DNA from: Streptomyces lincolnensis
GTDB taxonomy: Bacteria; Actinomycetota; Actinomycetes; Streptomycetales; Streptomycetaceae
Length of the DNA stretch: 64,000 bases
NCBI RefSeq assembly: GCF_021173675.1
Contig: NZ_JAIHON010000015.1
Coordinates: 184,318 to 248,317 of the forward strand
Direction of reading: 5' to 3'
Both the position numbers and the translations under genes were made by a program. Below the pieces are notes generated by a model that worked only from the letters and a program-made list of their open reading frames with translations, did not search any database and was not told where the DNA came from. Below, piece after piece: positions 1 to 8,225 of this stretch. Each line of letters opens with the position of its first letter. Position 1 is the stretch's first letter.

Positions 1-2
1 CC

Positions 3-188
<186 letters not shown>

Positions 189-200
189 GCCGTGCCAGTG

Positions 201-244
201 AGCGGGCCGGGCCCTCGGACGCGCGTCCGAGGGCCCGGCCCGCT
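201..244. terminator. Perfect 44-bp palindrome after purH, likely bidirectional terminator
   Basis: Bases 201-222 are the exact reverse complement of 223-244, giving a 22-bp GC-rich stem. It lies between the purH stop (188) and the stop of the convergent kinase gene (255), the expected place for a shared factor-independent terminator. There is no clear U-run, as is common in Streptomyces. Confidence 0.8.
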
Positions 245-254
245 CCTCATCGGC

Positions 255-2267
255 CTACGTCGAACTGCGCAGCGCCGCCCAGGTCTTGGCGCCCACGTCC
301 CCGTCCACGGCCAGCCCCTTGTCGCTCTGGAACAGCTTCACCGCGGACACCGTGTCCGCGCCGAACTGTCCGTCCACGCCCGAGCCGCCGACGCTGTAGC
401 CGCGCTGGGTGAGCATGCACTGGACCTGGACGACGCGTTGGCCCTTGTCGCCGCGGGTGGTGAGTTCGGTGCCGGAGTAGTAGGTGCACTGGGAGATCCA
501 GGGCGGGGTGGCGGGCTCGGTCGCGGTCCTGGTGGGGGTGGGACTGGGGGCGCTGCCGCCGCCGTCGCCGGTCGTGGCGGTGGGGTCGGGATCCGGGGTG
601 ACCCGTTCCCCGCCCGCTCCGGACGAGCCGCCGTCCGCGCCGGGCGACTCGTCGTCCCCCGCCTTCTCCTCGCCCGTCTCCTTTCCTCCCGTCCCCTTCT
701 TCTCCTTCTCGTTCTGCGCCACCTTGCTCGGGGAGGCGGTGGGCAGGACCGAGGCCGCCGCGCCGTCGGGCGTGTCGTGGGCGGAGGCCGTGGGGGCGCC
801 GGAGGCCGTGTCGGCGGGGGAGGGGCGGGTGAACAGGAAGGCGCCCGCGATCACGGCGATCACGGCGATGCCCGCCGCGACGGCCAGGTACGCCTTCCTC
901 CGGGAACGCCGGCGGCGGCCCTCGTCGGCCGGCAGAGGCGCCAGGGGCGTGACGGGCGTGACGGGCGCGTACGGGGCGGCGGGCGTGGGCATGCCGCCGT
1001 ACTGTCCGGGAGGGGTGGGAGCGCCGCCGTACTGTCCGGGAGGCGTGGGCGTGCCGCCGCCGTACGGACCGGCCGGGGTGGAGCCGCCCGCGTACGCGCC
1101 GGGCGGGACCGCCGGACCGAACACCGGGCCCGCGCCCGGCCCCGCGGCGAAACCCGAGCCGGATCCCGGACCGGATCCCGAGCCGACCTCCGAGCCGGAC
1201 CCGGCAGCCGTCCCCGTTTTCGTCCCCGCCCCCGCCCCCGTCCGCTCCTGCGAGGCACGGAAGTGGTCGGTCTGCTGTGCGGAGGCGTTCTCCAGGAGGG
1301 CGGCGCCCTGGTGCCGGTCGTGGAGGCGGGTGGCGAGGGGCTCGTGCCAGGCGGGGGCGGGGCCGTGCCCGGCGGCCGTGGCGGCGTCGGTCAGCTGTCG
1401 CGGGGTGGGGCGGTCGGCCGGGTCCTTGGCGAGGCAGTCGGAAAGCAGGGCGGCCAACGCGGGGTGCACGGCCGCGAGGTCCTCCATGACCTCCGGCCTG
1501 GGCTCCTCGAAGGCCACCCGGTGCATGACGTCGACGCCGGTGCCGTCGCCGAACGGGGCGTGCCCGGTGGCGGCGTAGACGATCGAGCTCGCGAGCGAGA
1601 AGACGTCGGAGGCGGTGTCGCAGCGGCCCTCGCGCAGATACTCGGGTGACATGAAGGCCGGCGTGCCGACCCGGCTGCCGGTGCCGGTGATCGCGCTGCT
1701 GTCGGCGGCCTGCGAGATCCCGAAGTCGATGACGTGCGCGCCCTGTCGGGACAGGACGACGTTCGACGGCTTGAGGTCCCGGTGGACGACCCCGGCGGCG
1801 GCCAGCGCCGACAGTGCCTGCCCGAGCTCGCCCACCAGCCGCCACACGCCCGCCGGTTCCAGCGGCCCGCACTCCTTGACCGCGTCGGCGAGGTTCAGGC
1901 CCGGCAGGTACTGCGTCGCCATCCACAGCAGCTCGCCCTCGAACCCGCTTCCGAGCAACTCCGGCGTGTGCGGTGTGCGGACCCGCCCGTGCACCGCCGC
2001 CTCCCGCTCGAACCGTCGCCGGAACTGCGGGTCCTCGGCGTACTCGGGCCGGATCACCTTCACCGCCGCGAGCCCCGGCCGGTCGTCGGCGGGCCGCGCG
2101 AGGAAGACCCGCCCCATCCCGCCGCTGCCGAGCCGCCCGAGCGGGAGGTACGGCCCGATCCGGGCGGGGTCGGCGGGCTGCAGGGGCGTGGCGCCCGTCT
2201 GCCTCAGAGCGGCGCCACCGGCGGCCGGTGTGTACGCCGGTGGCGTGGGCCGCCACTGGTCCGTCAT
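255..2267 (-). CDS. Transmembrane Ser/Thr protein kinase with extracellular peptidoglycan-binding domain
   Basis: A 670-residue PknB-type kinase. Residues 40-300 hold a canonical catalytic domain: glycine loop GRLGSGGMGRV (44-54), catalytic Lys70, HRDLKPSN (162-169), DFG (181-183) and GTPAFMSPEY in the activation segment. A Pro/Gly/Ser-rich linker follows, then one membrane segment at about 458-480, a low-complexity outer linker, and a C-terminal peptidoglycan-binding (PG_binding_1-like) domain at about 590-668. That domain has the marks VDGQFGADTVSAVK, LAVDGDVG and TWAAL. Inference: the outer domain senses cell-wall fragments or anchors the kinase to the wall. PASTA repeats, usual in PknB, are absent. 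Unlike the other two kinases nearby it has no coupled FHA gene and its DFG is intact. Confidence 0.9.
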   Translation of the reverse strand: MTDQWRPTPPAYTPAAGGAALRQTGATPLQPADPARIGPYLPLGRLGSGGMGRVFLARPADDRPGLAAVKVIRPEYAEDPQFRRRFEREAAVHGRVRTPHTPELLGSGFEGELLWMATQYLPGLNLADAVKECGPLEPAGVWRLVGELGQALSALAAAGVVHRDLKPSNVVLSRQGAHVIDFGISQAADSSAITGTGSRVGTPAFMSPEYLREGRCDTASDVFSLASSIVYAATGHAPFGDGTGVDVMHRVAFEEPRPEVMEDLAAVHPALAALLSDCLAKDPADRPTPRQLTDAATAAGHGPAPAWHEPLATRLHDRHQGAALLENASAQQTDHFRASQERTGAGAGTKTGTAAGSGSEVGSGSGPGSGSGFAAGPGAGPVFGPAVPPGAYAGGSTPAGPYGGGTPTPPGQYGGAPTPPGQYGGMPTPAAPYAPVTPVTPLAPLPADEGRRRRSRRKAYLAVAAGIAVIAVIAGAFLFTRPSPADTASGAPTASAHDTPDGAAASVLPTASPSKVAQNEKEKKGTGGKETGEEKAGDDESPGADGGSSGAGGERVTPDPDPTATTGDGGGSAPSPTPTRTATEPATPPWISQCTYYSGTELTTRGDKGQRVVQVQCMLTQRGYSVGGSGVDGQFGADTVSAVKLFQSDKGLAVDGDVGAKTWAALRSST

Positions 2268-2380
2268 GGGTCCCCCGTGGTGCTGTGCTTCCGCAACGTA
2301 CTGATGTGCAGGGCAAGTTGGTGCGAGGCTACCGTGTCGGGGCGGGAGAGACCCCGGAGGTTCCTGAGACGTGCGGACAC

Positions 2381-2428
2381 TGTGACTGTGACTGTGACTG
2401 TGACTGTGACTGTGACGGAGACGGAGAC
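2381..2428. repeat. Hexanucleotide microsatellite (TGTGAC)6 then (GGAGAC)2
   Basis: Six perfect copies of TGTGAC (2381-2416) are followed by two copies of GGAGAC. The tract lies upstream of the kinase gene (start 2267, minus strand) and downstream of the secreted-protein gene at 2522, inside a 254-bp gap that otherwise holds only a terminator hairpin. A length-variable tract here could change promoter spacing for the kinase gene. Confidence 0.9.
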
Positions 2429-2436
2429 GTGGGCCT

Positions 2437-2474
2437 CGGAGCGGGGCCGCGCCCCCGTACGCGGCCCCGCTCCG
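2437..2474 (-). terminator. Hairpin terminator of the secreted-protein gene
   Basis: A perfect 15-bp stem (2437-2451 with 2460-2474) with an 8-nt loop lies 48 bp downstream of the stop of the minus-strand gene at 2522. It would separate that gene from the kinase promoter. Confidence 0.75.
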
Positions 2475-2521
2475 TCGTCCGAGCCGGCTCCCCCCTGGGG
2501 CGGCCCGGGGTCACGCGGTGC

Positions 2522-2941
2522 TCAGTCGGCGAGATCACCCTTGAACGTGTTGCTGGCGTAGTCCATGGAGACGCGGTACTTGGTGCCGTCCTTGACGTCG
2601 GTGGCGATCACGCGCCAGTCGTTCAGGTCGGACTTGGTGAACTGCTTCCAGGAGTTGCAGCTCGACCCGCCGGAGGTCGGGTAGAAGCACACCCGCACCA
2701 TCAGCGGATTGGCGTTGCCCCAGCTGGTGATCCGCAGGTTGATGTCGTTGCACCGGGACGTGGTCGTGTAGGGACCGAAGCGATGCTCGGCCTCGTCCGA
2801 TCCCATGGCGAAGGTCTCGCTGGTCGCGCTTCCCTTGCAGGTCGCCGCCGCCGCGTTCGAGGCGGTGCCGACCGTGAGCGCGCCGGCCGCCAGGACGAGC
2901 CCTCCTGTGACTGCCGCCAGCCGCTTCGTCGTCGTCTTCAT
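2522..2941 (-). CDS. Small secreted protein, paralogue of the next gene
   Basis: 139 residues. Residues 1-33 form a clear Sec signal peptide (KTTTKR, hydrophobic core, cleavage near NAAAA). The mature part is about 105 residues with four cysteines and the signature TTTSRCNDINLRI, VRVCFYPTSG, DWRVIATDVKDGTKYRV. The same signature occurs in the gene at 3024, so the two arose by duplication. I do not recognise a characterised family. The four cysteines suggest two disulfides outside the cell. Its position between kinases with outer peptidoglycan-binding domains makes an extracellular ligand or wall-associated role possible, but that is inference only. Confidence 0.8.
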   Translation of the reverse strand: MKTTTKRLAAVTGGLVLAAGALTVGTASNAAAATCKGSATSETFAMGSDEAEHRFGPYTTTSRCNDINLRITSWGNANPLMVRVCFYPTSGGSSCNSWKQFTKSDLNDWRVIATDVKDGTKYRVSMDYASNTFKGDLAD

Positions 2942-3023
2942 GTGCTGTCTTCTCCTGGTGTCGGTCGCGGGTGATCGGTGAACGAGGGTGTCTCGGAAGG
3001 CTGAGCGGTGTCGGAGGGCCTGC

Positions 3024-3434
3024 TCAGGCGGCGTAGTCGGCCTGCACCCATGCCGTGCTCTCGAAGTAGAACCGGAACTTGGTGCCGTCCCGCACGTCCG
3101 AGGCGACGACCTTCCAGTCGCTGGTGGCCGTCGTGTAGCTGCTCTGGCAGTACGCGGGCTGCGAGCTCGGGTAGAAGCACACCTTGACCTTGCGGGAGGG
3201 CGTGATGAGGAGGTTCAGGATCTTGATGTTGATGTCGTTGCAGCGCGAGGACGTGGTGAACGTGCCGGAGCTCGGGTGGTAGTTGCTCTCGCCGGAGAAG
3301 TAGACCGCGCCGCCGTAGCAGGTCGCGGAACTGGCGGCGCTCGCGGTGGGAGCGCCGGCCAGTACCCCTCCGCCCGCGAGTGTGGCCGCCGCCAGGAGCG
3401 TGGACGCCGCCTTGCGTACCGTTCGTCTGGGCAT
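3024..3434 (-). CDS. Small secreted protein, paralogue of the previous gene
   Basis: 136 residues with a basic N-terminus (PRRTVRK) and a hydrophobic signal segment ending near ASAAS. The mature domain carries TTSSRCNDINIKI, VKVCFYPSSQ and DWKVVASDVRDGTKFRF, aligning collinearly with the protein encoded at 2522-2941 and again with four mature cysteines. An 82-bp gap separates the two genes and both are on the minus strand, so they may be co-transcribed. Function unknown. The most conserved part is a Cys-Asn-Asp core and the DGTK(F/Y)R motif near the C-terminus. Confidence 0.8.
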   Translation of the reverse strand: MPRRTVRKAASTLLAAATLAGGGVLAGAPTASAASSATCYGGAVYFSGESNYHPSSGTFTTSSRCNDINIKILNLLITPSRKVKVCFYPSSQPAYCQSSYTTATSDWKVVASDVRDGTKFRFYFESTAWVQADYAA

Positions 3435-3530
3435 GATGCTTTCCCCTGTTTTCGACGGAGTTGTTCCGGTCTGTGCCGTTGACCGTGCTCAGACTAGGCA
3501 ACTCGGTGCCGAAGGGGTCCCTGTAACTTT

Positions 3531-4853
3531 TCAGGGTGCGCTGCGCAACGCCCTCCACGTCGGGGTGTCGACGACCCCGTCAGCGGTCAGGCCTGTGCGC
3601 TTCTGCAGGGTGACGACCGCCTCGTGGGTCTTGGGACCGAAGATGCCGTCCGCCTCGCCGACCCCTGTGATGCCGTGCAGATGGCGGAGCAGGCACTGGA
3701 GTTCCCGGACCTGGCTGCCGCCCTCGCCCTGCTTGACCGTGAAGTCCCAGGTGCCGCTCCAGCCCGCCGTGTATCCGCGGCCGTACCGCGCGTCCTCGTA
3801 GGGCATCGGACGCTCGCAGGTCGGCGGGGCCGAGGCGGCCGTCGCCTCCTGGTCGCGCAGGGTGTACGCGGCCGTCGCCGTCCCCAGGAGTACGGCTGCC
3901 AGCGCGGCCGCGAGGACCGGGCGGCGCCACCGCCGGGGGCGCAGGCGGGGCAGCCGGGGGGAGGGGGAGGTGCCCGCGGTCTCCTCCACCCGGCGGAGCA
4001 GCGCCTGCGTGGTGACCCGCTCGGCGTGGGTGGGGGCCAGACAGTCCCGGATGATATCCCGCCAGGTGTCCGGGAGTTCGGCGGACAGGCGCAGCTCCTC
4101 GGTGCCGCGCGCGTAACGGGCCGTCGCGTCGGTGCGGGCCTCCGTCGTGCCGCCGGGCATCGGGAAGGTCCCGGTCAGCACGGTGTGGGCGAGGACGCCG
4201 AACGCCCAGATGTCGGCCGAGGGACGGATACGGGTGCCCCGCTCGTCGATCTCGGGCCAGAGCAGCTCGGGGGCCGTGTAGTCGGGGGTGGAGAAGGCGG
4301 GGGCGTAGGCGTGGGTGCCCTCCAGCTCCGCGGCCATGTTGAAGTCGGCCAGCCGTACCGAACCGTCCTTCATCAGCAGGACGTTGGCCGGTTTGAGGTC
4401 GCCGTGCACCCAGCCCGCGTGGTGCAGCTGGTGCAGTCCCTCGCAGATCTGCGCCAGCAGGGCCGGGCCGGACTCCGGGCGGGGCTCGGCGGCCAGCAGC
4501 CGGTCCAGGGAGGCTTCCGCCTTCTCCAGGACGAGGACGGTGGCGCCGTCCAGCTCCGGGTGGTCCGGGTCGTCGACGGTGAGGGTGTCGTACATGCGGA
4601 TCAGGCGGGGCGCGCGGAGTCGGGCCAGCAACTCCACCTCCCGCTCGGCCAGATCACGCAGATGACTCAGCTGACGCGGGGTGCGGGTGCCGGTGGGCAG
4701 GAACTTGAGGGCGGCCACCGAGGGCTGCCCGTCCCGCTGCCGTCCCCCGTACACGCTGCCGAACGCCCCCGCGGCGATCGGCTCGCGCACCTCCCATGCG
4801 CCGACCCGGTAGCCCTTCGGGACGGGGACGGCGTACGACTGCCGCTCGGTCAT
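3531..4853 (-). CDS. Transmembrane Ser/Thr kinase with extracellular peptidoglycan-binding domain, coupled to an FHA gene
   Basis: 440 residues. Kinase domain: glycine loop AAGAFGSVYG (27-36), Lys50, HGDLKPAN (150-157) and activation segment ending APELLW. The magnesium motif reads DFN (170-172) instead of DFG, and HRD reads HGD. A transmembrane helix lies at about 312-331, then a cysteine-containing outer stretch and a PG_binding_1-like domain at about 365-438 (EADGIFGPKTHEAV, LTADGVVDTPTW). The ATG overlaps the stop of the FHA gene at 4850 in an ATGA, so the two are translationally coupled and probably function together, with the FHA protein reading a phosphothreonine made by the kinase. 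The pair is a duplicate of the one at 5764-8090 with a different outer domain. Confidence 0.88.
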   Translation of the reverse strand: MTERQSYAVPVPKGYRVGAWEVREPIAAGAFGSVYGGRQRDGQPSVAALKFLPTGTRTPRQLSHLRDLAEREVELLARLRAPRLIRMYDTLTVDDPDHPELDGATVLVLEKAEASLDRLLAAEPRPESGPALLAQICEGLHQLHHAGWVHGDLKPANVLLMKDGSVRLADFNMAAELEGTHAYAPAFSTPDYTAPELLWPEIDERGTRIRPSADIWAFGVLAHTVLTGTFPMPGGTTEARTDATARYARGTEELRLSAELPDTWRDIIRDCLAPTHAERVTTQALLRRVEETAGTSPSPRLPRLRPRRWRRPVLAAALAAVLLGTATAAYTLRDQEATAASAPPTCERPMPYEDARYGRGYTAGWSGTWDFTVKQGEGGSQVRELQCLLRHLHGITGVGEADGIFGPKTHEAVVTLQKRTGLTADGVVDTPTWRALRSAP

Positions 4854-5608
4854 CGGGACACCCCGCTGGGCGAGGGCGAGTCCGCGGGGACGGGCGCGAG
4901 CATGACGAGGTCGTCCTCGCGGACGAGGTCGAAGCGGAGCGCCAGGGACACCAGGGACTCCTTCTTGCCGTTGACCCGCCGGCCGGGCTCGGCCGTCTCC
5001 GGGCCCGGCCGCAGGCGCAGTTTCACGGTCAGGTAGTCGATGTTCCAGTTGACGGCGGAGCTGCTCACCTCGGGCCAGCCGGACCGGAGCCGGTCCACCA
5101 GCTGTTCGGTGGTGGGCAGCGGGGCGTGCGGCTCACCGCGCAGTCGGGGCTCGCACAGAGCGGCCAGGACCGCGAAGTACCGGGTGGTGCGGTCCAGCAC
5201 GAACGCCGGCGTCGTCATGGTCCCGGACAGGACCTGGCGGTCGGCGCTGCGGAAGGCGTGCCGCGGGGCCCAGACGTCGAAGGTGAGCAGGTCTCCCGCC
5301 GCGGGCAGCACCACCCGCGAGAACTCGAACGGCACCGGCGCCTCCACCCGGCCCGGCGCGACCTTGATGAGCTCGCCCGCGCCCTCCGGGTTCTCCACCA
5401 CGTAGGTCTGGTCCGCGCTGAGGTTGCTCAGCAGCCAGAAGCTCCGGTGTGCCGTGATCTCCCCGGCGACGCGGGCCACCCCGGCGTGCGCGATGGTGAG
5501 GCCGTTGTCCCGCGCCGCCCGGCCGAAGACGAGCCGCTCTCCGGAAGCGATCCTGATCTGGTCCTCAGGACCCTCGCACGACGGTGGCACGACGATGACG
5601 CTGTACAT
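4850..5608 (-). CDS. FHA domain protein coupled to the kinase at 3531
   Basis: 252 residues starting at the ATG giving MYSVIVVPPS; the open frame runs further upstream but that part overlaps the neighbouring kinase gene. The N-terminal half has the forkhead-associated layout (ERLVFGRAARDNGLTIAH, then NLSADQTYVVEN), a phosphothreonine-peptide reader. The C-terminal half carries LCEPRLRGEPHAPLPT, WNIDYLTVKLRL and VNGKKESLVSLALRFDLV, a compact module suggestive of a winged-helix/transcription-regulator-like fold, conserved in the paralogue at 7341. The usual FHA serine after GR is replaced here by alanine, so phosphopeptide affinity may differ. A 155-bp gap to the next gene upstream probably holds the promoter. 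Confidence 0.85.
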   Translation of the reverse strand: MYSVIVVPPSCEGPEDQIRIASGERLVFGRAARDNGLTIAHAGVARVAGEITAHRSFWLLSNLSADQTYVVENPEGAGELIKVAPGRVEAPVPFEFSRVVLPAAGDLLTFDVWAPRHAFRSADRQVLSGTMTTPAFVLDRTTRYFAVLAALCEPRLRGEPHAPLPTTEQLVDRLRSGWPEVSSSAVNWNIDYLTVKLRLRPGPETAEPGRRVNGKKESLVSLALRFDLVREDDLVMLAPVPADSPSPSGVSR

Positions 5609-5763
5609 GGAGTTTCCCCCTCCTCGCACGCCATGGGGGAGCTCCCCCGGTCGACCCAACGGCAGAGTAAGGGGAGCCTTATTGCAATGGCGAATCTTTC
5701 CGATGTGTCGGCGGGGCGCCGAGGGACCTCGGTCCCCGGAGCGGAACCTCAGACCTGTGAGGG

Positions 5764-7344
5764 TCACTTCCTGTCGGGTGGCGTGTACTCCTTGAGGTAG
5801 TGGGCGACGCGGGTGGCGTAGTCGTGGACGTTCGGGGGAACGCCACCCGCGGCGTTCACCTTCTTGGTCGAGGTGCGGTAGGCGGCGGCCAGCAGCACCC
5901 GCCGGTCGCCGGACAGGCCGGTGGCGTCCAGGCGCGGTTCCATGAAGCAGAGATAGCGGCCGACGGCGGGGATGGACTCGGCGGGGGTGATCGGGGGCCT
6001 CGGTGTCTCCTCGGCCGGGAGACCGTCCCCGCGGATGTACCAGCGCAGGATGCCGGGCGTCCAGCGGGCGATGCCGTACTCGCCCGTGCCGGGGTCGGAC
6101 AGGTCGGGGTCGAAGTTGCTCTCCGCCTTCAGGATCGCGGCGATCAGCGCGGGGGTGACCTCCGGCTGGACGCAGTCGTGGGCGGAGTCGACGATCAGCC
6201 GCCGGTAGGCCGCCGGGACGCCCTTGTCCGTACGGAGTTCGGCGGCGCCGTAGGTGGCCGCGGTGACCTTCTGGCTTCCGGACCCGCCCGGCTCCTCGCC
6301 GTCCGCGCCGGAGCCGGTCCAGGCGCTGATGCCGTAACCGAGGACCGCCACGGCGACCGTCGCGGCCACCGCGGCCCCCACCGTCGTACGGCGGGAGCGG
6401 CGGTGCGGGAGCAGGGTGCGGGGCAGCCGGGGGGAGCGGCCGCTGCCGGCGGCGGCCTCCACCTGTCTCAGCAGGTCGTCGGTGGTGACGCGGTCGGCGT
6501 GCGTACGGGCCAGACAGCGGCGCACGATCTCCCGCCAGGCGGCGGGCAGTTCGGGGGAGAGCCGCAGCTCGTCGGTGCCGCGGGCGTACGCGGCGGCCGC
6601 GTCCCGGCGGGCGGTCGGCGTGCCGCCGGGCAGCGGGAAGGAGTCGGTGAGGACGAGGTGGGCGAGGACGCCGAAGGCCCAGACGTCGGCGGAGGGGCGG
6701 ATCCGGCGGCCGCGTTCGCCGATCTCCGACCACAGCAGTTCCGGCGGGGTGTAGTCCGGGGTGGAGAACGCCGGCGTGTAGGCGTGGGTGCCCTCCATCT
6801 CGGCGGCCATGTTGAAGTCGGCGAGCCGGGCCGAACCGTCCTTCATCAGCAGCACGTTGGCCGGTTTCAGATCCCCGTGCACCCAGCCCGCCCGGTGCAG
6901 CTGGGCCAGCCCCTCGCAGATCTGCGCGAGCAGCGCGGCGCCGCCGGCGGGGCGGGGCGCGTCGGCGAGCAGCGCGGACAGCGACCGCTCCGCCTTCTCC
7001 AGGACGAGGACCGTGGCGCCGTCCAGCTCCGGGCGCCCGGGATCGTCGACGGTGATGCTGTCGTACATCCGGATCAGGCGGGGCCGCTTGAGCCGGCGGT
7101 ACAGCTCCACCTCCCGGTCGATCAGCTCGCGCAGGTGGGCCAGTTGCCGGGGGGTGCCGGTGCCGGTCGGCAGGAACTTCAGGGCCGCGGTGCGCGGCAG
7201 CTCCACGCCGTCGGCGGCGACGGCGTCCGCGGTGCGTCCGGCCTCGTAGACGCTGCCGAACGCGCCCGTCGCGAGCGGCTCGCGGACCTCCCAGACGCCG
7301 ACCCGGTAGCCGCGCGGCACCGGTACGGCGTACGGCTCGGTCAT
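5764..7344 (-). CDS. Transmembrane Ser/Thr kinase fused to a lytic-transglycosylase-like outer domain
   Basis: 526 residues from the ATG that overlaps the FHA stop in ATGA. Kinase domain with glycine loop ATGAFGSVYE, Lys56, HGDLKPANVLL, DFN in place of DFG, and PELLWSEI. A transmembrane helix lies at about 321-342. The outer C-terminal domain (about 375-520) contains TPALIAAILKAESNFDPDLS followed by GEYGIARW. This is the signature of the lysozyme/SLT superfamily, in which the Glu of ESNF (Glu408 here, codon 6121-6123) is the catalytic acid. So a cytosolic kinase sits on a domain that can bind, and possibly cut, peptidoglycan. Two conserved cysteines in the domain could form a disulfide. Whether it is active or only a sensor cannot be told from sequence. 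Confidence 0.85.
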   Translation of the reverse strand: MTEPYAVPVPRGYRVGVWEVREPLATGAFGSVYEAGRTADAVAADGVELPRTAALKFLPTGTGTPRQLAHLRELIDREVELYRRLKRPRLIRMYDSITVDDPGRPELDGATVLVLEKAERSLSALLADAPRPAGGAALLAQICEGLAQLHRAGWVHGDLKPANVLLMKDGSARLADFNMAAEMEGTHAYTPAFSTPDYTPPELLWSEIGERGRRIRPSADVWAFGVLAHLVLTDSFPLPGGTPTARRDAAAAYARGTDELRLSPELPAAWREIVRRCLARTHADRVTTDDLLRQVEAAAGSGRSPRLPRTLLPHRRSRRTTVGAAVAATVAVAVLGYGISAWTGSGADGEEPGGSGSQKVTAATYGAAELRTDKGVPAAYRRLIVDSAHDCVQPEVTPALIAAILKAESNFDPDLSDPGTGEYGIARWTPGILRWYIRGDGLPAEETPRPPITPAESIPAVGRYLCFMEPRLDATGLSGDRRVLLAAAYRTSTKKVNAAGGVPPNVHDYATRVAHYLKEYTPPDRK

Positions 7345-8090
7345 CGTGTCCCCCGGGGGGCCGGGGCGGTGAGGACGACGAGGTCGTCCTCGCGGACCAG
7401 GTCGAAGCGGAGCGCCAGAGACACCAGCGACTCCTTCTTGCCGTTGAGCCGCGGGCCGGTGTCCGCGGTCTCCGGGCCGGGCTTGAGGCGCAGCTTCACG
7501 GCCAGGTAGTCGATGTTCCACTGCACGGACGTGCGGGACGCGGCCGGCCAGTTCGGGCGCAGCCGCTCGACGACCTGCTCGACGGTGGGCAGGGGCGCGT
7601 GCGGCTCCCCGCGCAGCCGCGGTTCGCAGAGCGCGGCGAGGACCGCGAAGTAGCGTTTCGTACGGTCCACCGAGAAGGCCGGTGTGGTGGTGTCCCCGTC
7701 CCCGTACTCCTCGCCGCGCAGATAGTCGTGGCGTGGCGCCCACACCTCGATCGGCAGCAGATCGCCCGCGGCGGGCAGCACGATCCGCGAGAACTCGAAG
7801 GGCACCGGCGCGTCCAGCCGCCCCGGTCCCACCTTGATGTGCTCGCCCGCGCCCTCCGGGTTCTCCACGACGTACGTCTGTCCGCCGGAGAGGTTGCTGA
7901 GGGTCCAGAAGGCGCCCTGCGCGCTGATCACGCCGGCTCTGCGGGACACCCCGTCGTGCGGGACGATCAGGTCGTTGGCATGGCGGGTGGAGCGGCCGAA
8001 GACCAGCCGCTCGCCGGGCGCCAGTCGTCGTTGGGTCCGGTTCGGGTCGTCCTCCGTGGTCGGCGGAGGTACCACGATGATGCTGTACAA
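7341..8090 (-). CDS. FHA domain protein coupled to the kinase at 5764
   Basis: 249 residues, first gene of the upstream FHA-kinase cassette and a close paralogue of the protein at 4850-5608. It shares MYSIIVVPP, the VENPEGAGE(H/L)IKV stretch, FEFSRIVLPAAGDLL, LCEPRLRGEPHAPLPT and NGKKESLVSLALRFDLVREDDLV. The FHA core is intact: FGRS at the phosphate-binding loop, SRRAG, and the SNLSGGQTYVVEN strand pair. A terminator hairpin for the preceding gene lies at 8145-8182, so the cassette's own promoter must lie between about 8091 and 8145, or transcription reads through. Confidence 0.87.
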   Translation of the reverse strand: MYSIIVVPPPTTEDDPNRTQRRLAPGERLVFGRSTRHANDLIVPHDGVSRRAGVISAQGAFWTLSNLSGGQTYVVENPEGAGEHIKVGPGRLDAPVPFEFSRIVLPAAGDLLPIEVWAPRHDYLRGEEYGDGDTTTPAFSVDRTKRYFAVLAALCEPRLRGEPHAPLPTVEQVVERLRPNWPAASRTSVQWNIDYLAVKLRLKPGPETADTGPRLNGKKESLVSLALRFDLVREDDLVVLTAPAPRGTR

Positions 8091-8144
8091 GGTGCTTCTC
8101 CCCGTGCCTGGCGGCTACAGGGGTCAGAGTAGGGCCGACGCACC

Positions 8145-8182
8145 AGGGCCGTGTCCCCCTCGTGCGGGTGAGACACGGCCCT
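8145..8182 (-). terminator. Hairpin terminator after the gene at 8226
   Basis: A perfect 11-bp stem, AGGGCCGTGTC (8145-8155) with its complement (8172-8182), has a 16-nt loop and lies 44 bp beyond the stop of the minus-strand membrane-protein gene. Confidence 0.75.
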
Positions 8183-8225
8183 TGGGCAGGAATGGCGCGA
8201 ACTGTTCAGTCGCGACGGGGGGCGC

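Noticed and set aside
247..2316. 689-codon minus-strand open frame over the first kinase
   Set aside because: It is a shadow of the kinase gene in another frame: Arg/Pro/Gly-rich, with no conserved motif, while the 255-2267 frame shows a full kinase.
2381..2428. Possible CRISPR-like repeat
   Set aside because: The units are 6 bp and directly adjacent, with no spacers. It is a simple microsatellite, as are the arrays at 10718 and 53906.
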